Below the pieces are notes generated by a model. It searched no databases. It saw only the letters and a list, made by a program, of their open reading frames with translations, and was not told where the DNA came from. Of a stretch of 64,000 bases of DNA, positions 19,781 through 28,540 are shown in pieces. How positions within the stretch are numbered: position 1 is the first letter of the stretch; each line of letters begins with the position of its first letter. The position numbers and the translations under genes were made by a program. This DNA comes from Candidatus Gastranaerophilales bacterium (GTDB lineage: Bacteria; Cyanobacteriota; Vampirovibrionia; Gastranaerophilales; Gastranaerophilaceae), in the NCBI GenBank assembly GCA_928722015.1, contig CAKMWI010000009.1, positions 1 to 64,000 of the forward strand. Reading direction: 5' to 3'.

Positions 19781-19813
19781 ATTATACCACATTATTATAA
19801 ATTATGCTATAAT
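19781..19813. promoter_or_regulatory. Divergent pair of extended -10 promoters with leaderless starts
   Basis: On the minus strand TGGTATAAT ends 6 nt before ATG 19774. On the plus strand TGCTATAAT (hexamer 19808-19813) ends 6 nt before ATG 19820. Both hexamers are consensus with an upstream TGn. A start site 7 nt downstream would be the A of each ATG. Confidence 0.65.
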
Positions 19814-19819
19814 CTGATT

Positions 19820-20662
19820 ATGAAAAAAAATGCGTTGAAACTATTATTTACAATATTTATAATTATAATAACAACAGTAAAAGCACACGCGGTACAATTT
19901 GATGTTTTAGTACTCCCTACAGAATTATTTTCTGTATGCGATAATTATTTTTGTTTTCCAGAAGTTTCCGAAATTGTTGCGGACAATGTTATAAATAATT
20001 TAAATTCTTATCAAAATATTACTGCAATTGACCTTGCACAAGCTCGTACAATATTTGAATCTGAGCCTGATTTAAAAAGCAAAACAGAAAATATGCTTAA
20101 TGAATTTGAAAAATCTGATAAAATTGATTTTCAAACATTAAAACTTATCTCCGATAAATTTAATGTAAAATCGATTTTACTAATTTCATCATATTCTATA
20201 ACCGATCAATCTACTTTAAGAAGAAATTTATGGGAAACACTTGAAATTTCAAATGCATTCAAAATTTCATACCCGTTTACATTAGTTACAAACGCCGTAC
20301 TTACTGATACTGTTAATAATGTAGTTATGCTGAGTAATAAATTTAGCAAAAACGTATCTGACTCTAACGGTTACTTTTTAGCTGGAAACCAAGCTCAAGC
20401 TGCATCTCAGTTAGAAAAAATTAAATTATACTCTCAAAATAATATTTCACAAAATATAAGTCAAAACATTCATTTAAGGTTCTTTCCAAAAGAAGTAAGA
20501 ACTTTTAATCCAACAAAACCTACAGATGAAACTAAAGAACAAGAACCTCAATTTGTGCCTAATGCGTTAGAAAACCTTATCAAACCAAAGATGTTAAAAG
20601 AAATTGAAGATGGTCATTCTAATACCGCAAATCCAGTGGACGATTTTATATTTGAATTTTGA
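19820..20662 (+). CDS. Hypothetical secreted protein
   Basis: Not recognised. 280 residues with a signal peptide (MKKNALKLLFTIFIIIITT, probable cleavage after AHA) and no further membrane helix. The mature part starts VQFDVLVLPTEL and has a pattern (LPTELF ... NLNSYQNITAIDL ... ISDKFNVKSILLISSYS) like periplasmic nucleotide-fold proteins of the CsgG/TolB-N sort, which is only suggestive. The C-terminal 60 residues are Pro/Asn/Glu-rich. The start is supported by TATAAT 6 nt upstream. Confidence 0.75.
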   Translation: MKKNALKLLFTIFIIIITTVKAHAVQFDVLVLPTELFSVCDNYFCFPEVSEIVADNVINNLNSYQNITAIDLAQARTIFESEPDLKSKTENMLNEFEKSDKIDFQTLKLISDKFNVKSILLISSYSITDQSTLRRNLWETLEISNAFKISYPFTLVTNAVLTDTVNNVVMLSNKFSKNVSDSNGYFLAGNQAQAASQLEKIKLYSQNNISQNISQNIHLRFFPKEVRTFNPTKPTDETKEQEPQFVPNALENLIKPKMLKEIEDGHSNTANPVDDFIFEF

Positions 20663-20841
20663 TTCTTTTTCTTCTTTAATATATCTTGCTTTATTGAACG
20701 TAAATTGCTATTTTTTAGAGCCTCAAATTTTGTAATATCAGAAATTATTATATCTATTTGTTTACAACTATCGACCAGATCAAAATAAGCAATGACCATA
20801 ACTATTGAAATTAAAATTATAATGTATCGCTTATGTATCAT
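20614..20841 (-). CDS. Small putative membrane-anchored protein
   Basis: 75 residues with one N-terminal hydrophobic helix (RYIIILISIVMVIAYF) followed by a Lys/Asn-rich, possibly coiled tail. It overlaps the 3' end of the convergent secreted-protein gene by 49 bp. No recognised family and no strong ribosome site, so it may not be real. Otherwise the 20663-20920 interval holds nothing recognisable. Confidence 0.3.
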   Translation of the reverse strand: MIHKRYIIILISIVMVIAYFDLVDSCKQIDIIISDITKFEALKNSNLRSIKQDILKKKKNQNSNIKSSTGFAVLE

Positions 20842-20921
20842 ATTGTAATACTAAACAATCAATAATCAATTTAATCCGACAATGTAATAAAAAGATAATA
20901 CTAAGTTTGTTATATCAAAAT

Positions 20922-20949
20922 AAAAAGAACCATTTTACTGGTTCTTTTT
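20922..20949 (-). terminator. Terminator after tRNA-Leu
   Basis: Perfect stem AAAAAGAACC / GGTTCTTTTT with an 8-nt loop starting 2 nt beyond the encoded CCA of the tRNA on the minus strand, followed by a T-rich tail. Confidence 0.85.
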
Positions 20950-20950
20950 A

Positions 20951-21039
20951 TGGTGCCGATGGCCGGGGTCGAACCGGCACGAGGGTTGAACCTCACAAGA
21001 TTTTGAGTCTAGCACGTCTACCAATTCCATCACATCGGC
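20951..21039 (-). tRNA. tRNA-Leu (anticodon CAA)
   Basis: An 89-nt class II tRNA. The acceptor stem GCCGATG pairs with CATCGGC, then A73 and an encoded CCA. The D-loop region is TGGTAGACGTGC, the anticodon loop CTCAAAA gives CAA for UUG codons, a long variable arm follows, and the T arm is CCGGTTCGACCCCGG. The anticodon stem contains one T-T mismatch. Confidence 0.93.
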
Positions 21040-21215
21040 TTATTCAATTGCTATAATATTATGTTATCAAAAAAATATTATTTTTCAATATGTAGTTTAC
21101 AGGCTTTATGTAACAGTTTGTACTAAATTTTTATTGATATTATCGATAGCTGCGGTAAACTGCGGTGTCAGTCGCAAGTTTATCGTTCAGTTTGTGTAAA
21201 TTAGGAAAACGAAAA

Positions 21216-21257
21216 TGATATAGATATACGCTTTCAATTTAGAAGCGTATTTATATC
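21216..21257 (-). terminator. Inverted repeat, probable terminator of the repeat-protein gene
   Basis: ATACGCT (21226-21232) pairs with AGCGTAT (21244-21250), extended imperfectly by TGATATAGAT / TTATATCA. It lies immediately past the minus-strand gene ending at 21266. The rest of 21040-21265 shows no gene. Confidence 0.5.
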
Positions 21258-21265
21258 AGGCTTTA

Positions 21266-22897
21266 TTATTTGAAAATACTGCCACCAATATTGACATTTT
21301 TAAAATCTTCATCAGTCAGTTGAGAATTTCTGATATATACACTATTACCAATAAATTTTAGCTTTCCTAAATTAGTAACTTGCGAATTCCTAAAAAAAGC
21401 ATCCTTTCCTATAGTTTCAAGATTTCTTAAATCTGATACCAGTGTATTACTAAAAATTGCATTTCCTCCAATAAATTCCAAATTATTTAAATTAGTTATC
21501 TGTGAATTTTGAAAATTTGCAGTACCCCAAATAGATTCGAGTTTTTCTAAATCAGTAATTTTTGCATAACTGAAATCAGCATCTCCGCCAATAGTTACGA
21601 GATTATTCAAATCTTGGACCTGCGAATTTCTAAAATAAGCATTCTGACCAATAAAATTGAGTTTTCCTAAATCAGTAATCTGAGAATTACTGAAATTAGC
21701 ATAACCGTTAATCCTTTCCAGGTTTACTAAATTTGTTGCCATTGAATTGTTAAAATCAGCATTCCCTTTGATTTTTTTTACTTTTTCAAGTAATTTATTT
21801 TCATCTATTCCTAGATCCTTAAATGTATAGTAAGTAGAAGGCTGTTTATATTCCAAAATTGTTAAATATCCATCATCATCTTCTGCATCTATACAAAAAT
21901 AGTTAAAGATAGTTTTAGCATCATTATTTTCTATTGCTTCTTTTAAATTAGTCTTTATTTCTGTTATTTCTTGTTTTAGTTTTTGAGCAACAGCTATTTC
22001 AGTATCAGCATTATCTGAAAGTTTCAGATTATTTTCATTTATATACTTTTTAACTAAATCAATGTATTCCATTGAAATTTTTCCATTGTTGTGCTCCCCT
22101 TGAATTTCTTCTACTTCATCCCCTACAAACCTGACTCCTAGCTTAGGTTTTCCGTTTTCAAGATATACATGAAAATCTCCTTCTGAAAGGTATGGTTCTG
22201 CGTTAAAAGATTTTGTACACCAAGTTTTATATGAAAGTGCTTTTAATTTTTCTACATTAGCTTCAAAATTTTCAGGGTCATGCTCTTTAGATGGAATAAC
22301 TACCCATTTTGTAGCGGTTTCACCTGTATCCGTCTTAATGTCATCAAGATAAAATACTCTTAATTTATTTTGATACATTTTATTTAAATCAAACTGGTAT
22401 TTTGAATCCGTTTTAATATTTTTATCAATTTCATATATGCAATCAGCAAGAACACCTTTGTTCAATACAGGAGGAATATTATCATTATCAGGCTCCAAAT
22501 TTTTTGTTATTGCATTCAATATCAAAAGTGCTGTTGTTTTTTTGTAAGCATTATTTTCCTTGAAAATATAGTCAGACCACTCTTTTAACAGTTCTTTTCT
22601 TTGAGTTCTGGTTTCTGCCTGCCGTCCGCCAAAATCTTTCGCGGCAATCGCTTTTGCCTTTTCTCCTGCCCAGTTTTGTAAATCAACATTTAAATCAAAT
22701 TTTTCAATAGGAGCTTTGAATTTTTGAACAACCGCTAAATCTATCCCTTCAAACTCTTTCTTTTTCATAGTGCCAAAGGAAACAGTATCATACGCAAGCA
22801 CACCTAGATTTGAATCATTTCTTACACCTTTTGGACTTATACTATTATTTTGAGTTGTCCTATACTGAAAATTTAGCGGGATAAAATTTATTATCAT
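21266..22897 (-). CDS. Repeat protein with PcfJ-like middle and leucine-rich/beta-helix C-terminal repeats
   Basis: 543 residues, no signal peptide. Residues about 215-290 (KTWCTKSFNAEPYL, GDFHVYLENGKPKLGVRF, EEIQGEHNN) resemble the PcfJ-like module found in mobile-element proteins. Residues about 390-540 are seven or so units of about 20 residues with the pattern GxAxFxNSxVxDLxxLxxI, a short leucine-rich or right-handed solenoid. N-terminal 50 residues are Asn/Ser-rich and look disordered. Host- or partner-binding effector is a possible role, not proven. AGGAA lies 6 nt before ATG 22897. Flanked by a tRNA gene downstream. Confidence 0.7.
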   Translation of the reverse strand: MIINFIPLNFQYRTTQNNSISPKGVRNDSNLGVLAYDTVSFGTMKKKEFEGIDLAVVQKFKAPIEKFDLNVDLQNWAGEKAKAIAAKDFGGRQAETRTQRKELLKEWSDYIFKENNAYKKTTALLILNAITKNLEPDNDNIPPVLNKGVLADCIYEIDKNIKTDSKYQFDLNKMYQNKLRVFYLDDIKTDTGETATKWVVIPSKEHDPENFEANVEKLKALSYKTWCTKSFNAEPYLSEGDFHVYLENGKPKLGVRFVGDEVEEIQGEHNNGKISMEYIDLVKKYINENNLKLSDNADTEIAVAQKLKQEITEIKTNLKEAIENNDAKTIFNYFCIDAEDDDGYLTILEYKQPSTYYTFKDLGIDENKLLEKVKKIKGNADFNNSMATNLVNLERINGYANFSNSQITDLGKLNFIGQNAYFRNSQVQDLNNLVTIGGDADFSYAKITDLEKLESIWGTANFQNSQITNLNNLEFIGGNAIFSNTLVSDLRNLETIGKDAFFRNSQVTNLGKLKFIGNSVYIRNSQLTDEDFKNVNIGGSIFK

Positions 22898-23088
22898 TCT
22901 ATATTCCTGTTTAAGATTAAGTAAAGATAATAAATCCGCTAATATCCAAAATTGCTAATTTTTAATACTTTGTTACAATAGTTAACTTTAGGATATATTT
23001 ATACAAGAACTTTTAACTTCTATAATAGCAACCTTACTATATAAATGAAGCTATTGAAAAATTTTATCAAAACACAGATAACATTTGT

Positions 23089-23880
23089 ATGATGAAGAAA
23101 ACGATTTACACTATTTTATTATGCTTGTTTATAGCAAATCCGTGCTTTTGTGAAATTTTTACCGGTGGAGTTTCAAAAGTCGGGCAGCTGGAAAGCAATC
23201 AGGTAATTGATGCTCAGACAAAGCAGGGGGTAGAATTTGCAAAGGTAAGCATTCCACAGAAAAATTATCGCACTTATACCGATGCCAACGGAAATTTTGA
23301 ATTGCCCAATATACAAATTACTCAACCAACAATAATGAGCATCGAAAAAGAAGGTTATAGACCATTCTCATTAACAATTAATAACGCTTCAAGCCTAAAT
23401 ACGCCAATGAAAGTTGAAATTGCAAAAAGCAAAGCTGCTGATATATCACTAGATACAGAAATATTGCACTTGGGAGATGATAATTTTTCAAAGGATTCAG
23501 CAAATGCAGCAGATTTCAGGTTAAAATCAATAGGTCCATATTATTCTAAAGATTTTATAATGACACAGAATGCTAGAAAAAGTACTAATTATCTAGTGAT
23601 TGGTTCAATAGTTGGGCTTGATACAAAATTAGCCCGTTCAATGGGACAAAACCGCATAGCTGCAGCATATTCAAGCCCTGCAGAAATTTATTTCAATGGA
23701 AGAAAAATAGGTGAACTTCAAGTTAATGGAGATGGACAAAGAATAAGAATTCCGAATTCATTAATAAAAGCAGATTTACCAAATCAAATAACCATAAAGA
23801 CAGGACAAAATATGATGCCAAGCGACCATATAGATTATGATGACATAGAAATAATGAATCTATCAATTCTTAGCGAGTAA
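23089..23880 (+). CDS. Secreted protein with carboxypeptidase-regulatory-like domain
   Basis: 263 residues with a signal peptide (KKTIYTILLCLFIANPCFC, ending at FCEIF). A beta-sandwich of the CarboxypepD_reg type follows (VIDAQTKQGVEFAKVSI ... TYTDANGNFELPNI), residues about 35-105. The remainder (QNRIAAAYSSPAEIYFNGRK) forms a second predicted beta domain of unknown kind. Such domains occur in surface adhesins and TonB-dependent receptors. Start may be 23092 instead (MKKTIYT), since a TAACAT sits 7 nt before it. Confidence 0.75.
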   Translation: MMKKTIYTILLCLFIANPCFCEIFTGGVSKVGQLESNQVIDAQTKQGVEFAKVSIPQKNYRTYTDANGNFELPNIQITQPTIMSIEKEGYRPFSLTINNASSLNTPMKVEIAKSKAADISLDTEILHLGDDNFSKDSANAADFRLKSIGPYYSKDFIMTQNARKSTNYLVIGSIVGLDTKLARSMGQNRIAAAYSSPAEIYFNGRKIGELQVNGDGQRIRIPNSLIKADLPNQITIKTGQNMMPSDHIDYDDIEIMNLSILSE

Positions 23881-23884
23881 TAAC

Positions 23885-23921
23885 AAAAAACGGAACGATA
23901 TAATAACATGTTCCGTTTTTG
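23885..23921. terminator. Bidirectional terminator between secreted protein and ftsZ
   Basis: Stem AAAAACGGAAC / GTTCCGTTTTT (23886-23896 with 23910-23920) around a 13-nt loop, with A and T tracts on either side for both convergent genes. Confidence 0.85.
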
Positions 23922-23945
23922 TTTCAATATTATATTATCCTTAGT

Positions 23946-25106
23946 TTACCTTTTTAGAAAATCAGGGATTTCAATATTGGTAAAATTATTATTTGACTCA
24001 TTCAATATTGATTTTGTTTGGGTATTGAAGGCTCCAGAAAAGAAATCAGCAGCATTCATTTTAGCAGAATCAGTTTCACCAAACTTAGCAGCCGGAGAAT
24101 TATTCTTCAGCTCAAAACCTGTAGCAATAACTGTAATCTGGATTTCACCCTGAATATTTTCATTCACTGCTGTACCAATGATAACTGTAGCATCATCAAG
24201 AACAGCATCATGTATTATAGATGCTGCATCACTAATTTCGTGAATACCCATATCAGGACCGCCAGTAATGTTAACAATAACACCAGAAGCTCCATTAATA
24301 GAAGACTCAAGCAATTGAGAGTTTATAGCTTGTTGTGCAGCTTTTATTGCTCTGCCTTCACCCTGTGCACGCCCGATACCCATTAATGCAGAACCAGAAG
24401 CTTGCATTACAGTTTTAACATCAGCAAAGTCAACATTTATAATACCAGGAACAGTAATAATATCTGAAATTCCTTGAACACCCCTTAACAATACTTCATC
24501 AACAATGATAAAAGATTCTTGTAAAGATACTTGTCTATCTACCACTTGAAGCAATTTATCATTTGGAACAACAATAACTGCATCAACAGACTCTTTTAAT
24601 TTTGATAAACCGGCATTAGCCTGATTTTGCCTTTTTTTACCTTCCCAGGTAAATGGTTTAGTAACAACAGCAATAGTTAAAATACCTAATTCCTTAGCAA
24701 TTCTTGCAACAATAGGAGCAGCACCGGTACCGGTACCACCGCCCATGCCGGCAGTGATAAATACCATATCAGCACCTTCAAGAGCTTGAGTAATTTCTTG
24801 TTGAGCTTCTTCAGCAGCTTTTTCACCAACTGAAGGATCTCCTCCTGCACCCAAACCTTGTGTTGATGATGCACCTAACTGAATTCTATTCTGAGTTTGC
24901 CCATCAACCAAAACTTGCAAGTCTGTATTCATCAACCAAAATTCTACGCCGGACAATCCTGATTTAATCATTCGATTAACAGCATTACCGCCGCCGCCGC
25001 CAACACCTACGACTTTAATATTTGTAGGATTAGCACCCATTCTTGAAGTTTGATTATTTGATGATTCATCTTTTCTTGCAAAGATATCTGAAACGATATT
25101 TTCCAC
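23946..25106 (-). CDS. ftsZ: Cell division protein FtsZ
   Basis: 386-residue tubulin homologue forming the Z ring. The GTP-binding elements are KVVGVGGGGGNAVNRMI, the tubulin signature GMGGGTGTGAAP and the T7 loop region NVDFADVKTVM. The Asn/Ser-rich linker ends in the conserved tail IPDFLKR that binds FtsA/SepF/ZipA-like partners. The segment GVEFW followed by NTD is typical of cyanobacterial FtsZ. Start codon is GTG at 25106 with GAGGT 10 nt upstream. It stands alone; no ftsA/ftsQ neighbours. Confidence 0.97.
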   Translation of the reverse strand: MENIVSDIFARKDESSNNQTSRMGANPTNIKVVGVGGGGGNAVNRMIKSGLSGVEFWLMNTDLQVLVDGQTQNRIQLGASSTQGLGAGGDPSVGEKAAEEAQQEITQALEGADMVFITAGMGGGTGTGAAPIVARIAKELGILTIAVVTKPFTWEGKKRQNQANAGLSKLKESVDAVIVVPNDKLLQVVDRQVSLQESFIIVDEVLLRGVQGISDIITVPGIINVDFADVKTVMQASGSALMGIGRAQGEGRAIKAAQQAINSQLLESSINGASGVIVNITGGPDMGIHEISDAASIIHDAVLDDATVIIGTAVNENIQGEIQITVIATGFELKNNSPAAKFGETDSAKMNAADFFSGAFNTQTKSILNESNNNFTNIEIPDFLKR

Positions 25107-25271
25107 GTTGTTTACCTCTTAACTGTAGTCTTACTTGTTTTAGTCCATATATTATTACATTATTACATTATTACATAATCACATAATTATAATAACATAG
25201 TATTTTAAATAGAGCAAAAGTACAATAATTTTACAATAATTATGAACAAAAGTTAACGGAAGAGGAGAAAA

Positions 25272-26069
25272 CTACTTGATACAAGCAGGAGACAGCCCCC
25301 AATGTAACTTATTTCTTAGCACAGTATAAAAATCATTACCGTTTAACAACGCCAAATTTGCATAGTTTGTTGACTTCTCAATTATTAAATCTGAAGAAAA
25401 CGAAAAAACTTCCTGACCATCTGCGCTAACAATATAACTCTGATTAGGACAGGATAAAATTTTTATTTTGTCATTTGCGGAAACTACAATTGGGCGAGCT
25501 GAAAATGTATGCGGACATATTGGTACAATTACAATTGCATCAACCTCCGGAGACAAAACAGGCCCACCTGCAGCCATACCATAAGCTGTTGAACCAGTAG
25601 GAGTAGAAATAATTATTCCATCAGCTAAGTATTCACATACAAATTTTTCATTTATCTGCAGCGCAAAACGTGAAGTTCTTGAAGTTAATTCACCCTTTAT
25701 TACAAAATCATTAAGAGCCACATTATTATGACATTTCAACATCATACGTTTTTCAGTTTTGTAATTTCCCTGAATAATTTGTTTTACTGCAAATTTCAGA
25801 TTATCACGTGAAGCTTGTGATAAAAAACCTAAGCGACCAAGATTAATTCCAAATATTGGCGTCTGAAATTTTGAATAAAAACGAGCGGCTTTTAAAATTG
25901 TCCCATCACCACCAATTACAAACACAAAATCATATCCCGAATTTAAATCATCAATGGATAAAATTACAGGATTTATACCATTGGAGATTAAAAGATGTCT
26001 CAGTTCTTCCATAACATCTTTTGAATTTTCCATTAGTGAATTATAACAAATAGCATAACTTTTATTCAT
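25272..26069 (-). CDS. nadK: NAD kinase
   Basis: 265 residues. The GGDGTILKAAR motif, the GRLGFLS motif, SRTSRFALQIN, the substrate segment GSTAYGMAAGGPVLSPE and ICPHTFSARPIV identify ATP-NAD kinase, which makes NADP from NAD in the cytoplasm. The start MNKSYAICYN is preceded by TGGTATAAA ending 8 nt before ATG, so a leaderless or near-leaderless transcript is likely. Confidence 0.95.
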   Translation of the reverse strand: MNKSYAICYNSLMENSKDVMEELRHLLISNGINPVILSIDDLNSGYDFVFVIGGDGTILKAARFYSKFQTPIFGINLGRLGFLSQASRDNLKFAVKQIIQGNYKTEKRMMLKCHNNVALNDFVIKGELTSRTSRFALQINEKFVCEYLADGIIISTPTGSTAYGMAAGGPVLSPEVDAIVIVPICPHTFSARPIVVSANDKIKILSCPNQSYIVSADGQEVFSFSSDLIIEKSTNYANLALLNGNDFYTVLRNKLHWGLSPACIK

Positions 26070-26145
26070 ACGTTTAGTTTATACCAAATATATGAAAAAT
26101 ATGCAAATAATGATAAAAATAGGAAAAATATATTATAATAAGATT

Positions 26146-26424
26146 ATGCAAAAGAAACACTATGTCTATATTTTATTGACAGAAAGAGGAACTCTGTATT
26201 GCGGATACACAGATGATATCGAAAAACGATATAAACAGCATATTGAAGGTAAAGGTGCAAAATATACCAGAGCTAACAAGCCAGTCAAACTAGTTTATCA
26301 ACAAGTTTACAATACTAAAACAGAAGCGATGAGAGAGGAATACAGAATCAAACATAAGTTAACCCGTGCACAAAAGCTTAAACTTATTGATTCTGAACTG
26401 AATCAGCAGGATTATTCTCAATAG
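26146..26424 (+). CDS. GIY-YIG nuclease-fold protein (UPF0213/YhbQ-like)
   Basis: 92 residues, a standalone GIY-YIG domain: YVYILLTERGTLYCGYT contains the paired motif (YVY ... YCG), then the catalytic R in IEKRYKQH and the distal E in AMREEYRIK. Members are probably structure-specific DNA nucleases. ATG 26146 is set by TATAAT (26134-26139) exactly 6 nt upstream; the in-frame ATGs further up precede that promoter. Its last 41 bases overlap the 3' end of the convergent gene. Confidence 0.88.
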   Translation: MQKKHYVYILLTERGTLYCGYTDDIEKRYKQHIEGKGAKYTRANKPVKLVYQQVYNTKTEAMREEYRIKHKLTRAQKLKLIDSELNQQDYSQ

Positions 26425-27835
26425 ACTCTGATGTTTCAGGCTCACTGGAATTAGGAAAATTTCCTGTCTGATTATATAATTTTTCTATTTTATTTTCTAT
26501 TTTCTCAATTTCTTTTTGTTTCTTTTGAATTTTCTTTTCAGATTTTTGGATATCCTTTTGCAACTGATCTTGGAGATACTGCCTATAAGCGTTCTCCAAA
26601 TCAATATTTTCAGTAGACCCTTTCAAAGATTGCAATTTTTTATAATCTCTATATTCATCTTTATAATCAGCATCAAGAGCCTTGACTGCATACTTATATT
26701 CGTCTTTTATTTCTTTTACTCTAACCTTATCTTCCTCTTTTTTTTGCTTTTCCAAAACTTTACTTTGTTTTTTTAAAAATTTTTCTTGCATTTCTACAGT
26801 TTGATAAGATTCAACACCGTTTTTGACAATCTTAAATCCGTTTATACTAACTTGCGGAATATATCTGCGGTTAAAAGATATCAACCTTGACTGATTTCCA
26901 TAACAGTCAATACTCCATGCACCAAGATACACTGGCATTTCCCCTGTATATGCATAGGCCTGAACTATAATTCTGTTAGGAGAATTTTTATCAAACCCCA
27001 AAGGATAAATATCCCAGCGCTTGTCATCAAGATTAACATCCATATATTCTTTCCAAAAATAAACAATTGAATCCCTTATTTCAACGAGATCATAACTGGT
27101 TTTTCTTTTAAAATCATATATATACACCCTAGTTTGCCAGATACCGTCTTCACTACTGCCAATTTTTTCCTTAACCAAAAGTTTTGTACCATCAGCAGAA
27201 AAATCAACAGGAGTTAGTGTTCTAAAAGCAGCAAAATTGTCTATTGCCTTATCTGTAGAGAGAATTGGAGATGGAATACGTTTTGCAACATTAGCCTTCA
27301 ATATCTTGTTTAAATAAGTATCATTAGTATCATCCAACGGAATTACAAATAAATCTGCAGCAACAGATGCGCTATCAGGATAATAATATATCGCTGGGTA
27401 AACTAGTTTACTATAATCCGGAGAAACAATTCCTTGTGCATTAATTTGCCGCTTTATAAATAATCGTTTGCCTAATGACAGCTCAACACCACCTGGAGGA
27501 TCATTATATTTTACTATTTGATACAAAGGTTGCGGGATATATTTAAAATCAGAAGGTTTATCTATCTTTGGAATATCAAATTCCAGAGTAGATTTATCTT
27601 TATACTCAGAAAGGGATTCATATTCATCCACTGTCATATAACCAGATGGCGTTCTATTAAGAAGTTTACCCTCCATCTTATTTTTTTCGTCTTCTTTTAA
27701 TACTCCATATTGATATTTTAATTCTTTAGAACGAGTATCATTTGGTTTAGAAAAGGGATTTTTCACCCCTGCAAAAGCAGCTTTAGTGCATACTAATGAA
27801 AGAATTAAAACTAAAACTACTTTTTTAAAACTCAT
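26384..27835 (-). CDS. Secreted/envelope protein with propeller-like body and coiled-coil tail
   Basis: Not recognised as a named family. 483 residues with a signal peptide (FKKVVLVLILSLVCTKAAFA). Residues about 120-330 hold strand-rich repeats with YPDS, DFSADGTKLLVKE and DFKRKTSYDL like segments of TolB/WD40-type propellers. Residues about 345-460 form a highly charged Lys/Glu coiled coil. It is the last gene of the kinase-regulator operon (15 bp after the response regulator), so it may be a periplasmic partner of that pathway. GAGG precedes ATG. Confidence 0.7.
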   Translation of the reverse strand: MSFKKVVLVLILSLVCTKAAFAGVKNPFSKPNDTRSKELKYQYGVLKEDEKNKMEGKLLNRTPSGYMTVDEYESLSEYKDKSTLEFDIPKIDKPSDFKYIPQPLYQIVKYNDPPGGVELSLGKRLFIKRQINAQGIVSPDYSKLVYPAIYYYPDSASVAADLFVIPLDDTNDTYLNKILKANVAKRIPSPILSTDKAIDNFAAFRTLTPVDFSADGTKLLVKEKIGSSEDGIWQTRVYIYDFKRKTSYDLVEIRDSIVYFWKEYMDVNLDDKRWDIYPLGFDKNSPNRIIVQAYAYTGEMPVYLGAWSIDCYGNQSRLISFNRRYIPQVSINGFKIVKNGVESYQTVEMQEKFLKKQSKVLEKQKKEEDKVRVKEIKDEYKYAVKALDADYKDEYRDYKKLQSLKGSTENIDLENAYRQYLQDQLQKDIQKSEKKIQKKQKEIEKIENKIEKLYNQTGNFPNSSEPETSESIENNPADSVQNQ

Positions 27836-27850
27836 TACTTCCTCACAATC

Positions 27851-28525
27851 TTAGACCAATCCATCTTTCATTGCTGTAGCTACAGCCTTTGAACGTGTTT
27901 TTACATATAATTTTTGTAAAATATTATGCACATGAGTTTTTGTTGTAGCAATAGTAATGACCAGTTTTTTAGATATTTGAGGATTTTTTAAACCTTCAAC
28001 CAGCAATGCTAAAACTTCCATTTCACGTTCTGTTAAACCATATAAATTTTTGCCTTTTTGGTAATTAATTTCACCATGTTTTGTCTCAGCAGGAGTATTT
28101 TTACGTATATTTGAAAGTACAACTCTTGCAATTGCCGGGTCAAGCCAACCAACCCCTTCACTTACAGCTTTTATTGCAGAAATAGTTTGCTCTGAGGTTG
28201 CACCTTTTGTAATATAACCGTCAGCCCCGGCAGCAAAAGAATCCAGTATATCATCTTCATTATCTCTTGAAGTATTCATTAAAACTTTAATTTCCGGCAT
28301 AGAATTTTTAATTTTGCGAGTTGCTTCAATTCCGTCTATAGTTGGCAAACCAATATCCATTATAACTAAATCCGGCTTCAATTCCAGAGCCTGCTGAACA
28401 CCTTCCAACCCATCTGCGGATGTTCCTAAGACTTCTATTGACTCATTATTAGATAGGGCAAATGAAAGTCCCATTCTTGTCATATCATGATCTTCAATTA
28501 TCGTTACTTTTATACTTTTTGACAT
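27851..28525 (-). CDS. Response regulator, NarL/LuxR type
   Basis: 224 residues: receiver domain (residues 1-120) with acidic pocket ED at 11-12, phospho-acceptor D57 in VIMDIGLP and the conserved Lys in YITKGAT, then a LuxR helix-turn-helix (LTEREMEVLALLVEGLKN ... TTKTHVHNILQKLYVKTR, residues about 155-215). It binds DNA as a phosphorylated dimer. Lies 15 bp downstream of the sensor kinase, its likely partner. Target genes unknown. Confidence 0.94.
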   Translation of the reverse strand: MSKSIKVTIIEDHDMTRMGLSFALSNNESIEVLGTSADGLEGVQQALELKPDLVIMDIGLPTIDGIEATRKIKNSMPEIKVLMNTSRDNEDDILDSFAAGADGYITKGATSEQTISAIKAVSEGVGWLDPAIARVVLSNIRKNTPAETKHGEINYQKGKNLYGLTEREMEVLALLVEGLKNPQISKKLVITIATTKTHVHNILQKLYVKTRSKAVATAMKDGLV

Positions 28526-28540
28526 ACTAACCTTACCTTC

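Noticed and set aside
21040..21265. Integration (att) site at the tRNA-Leu gene
   Set aside because: No repeated 3' tRNA fragment and no integrase nearby.
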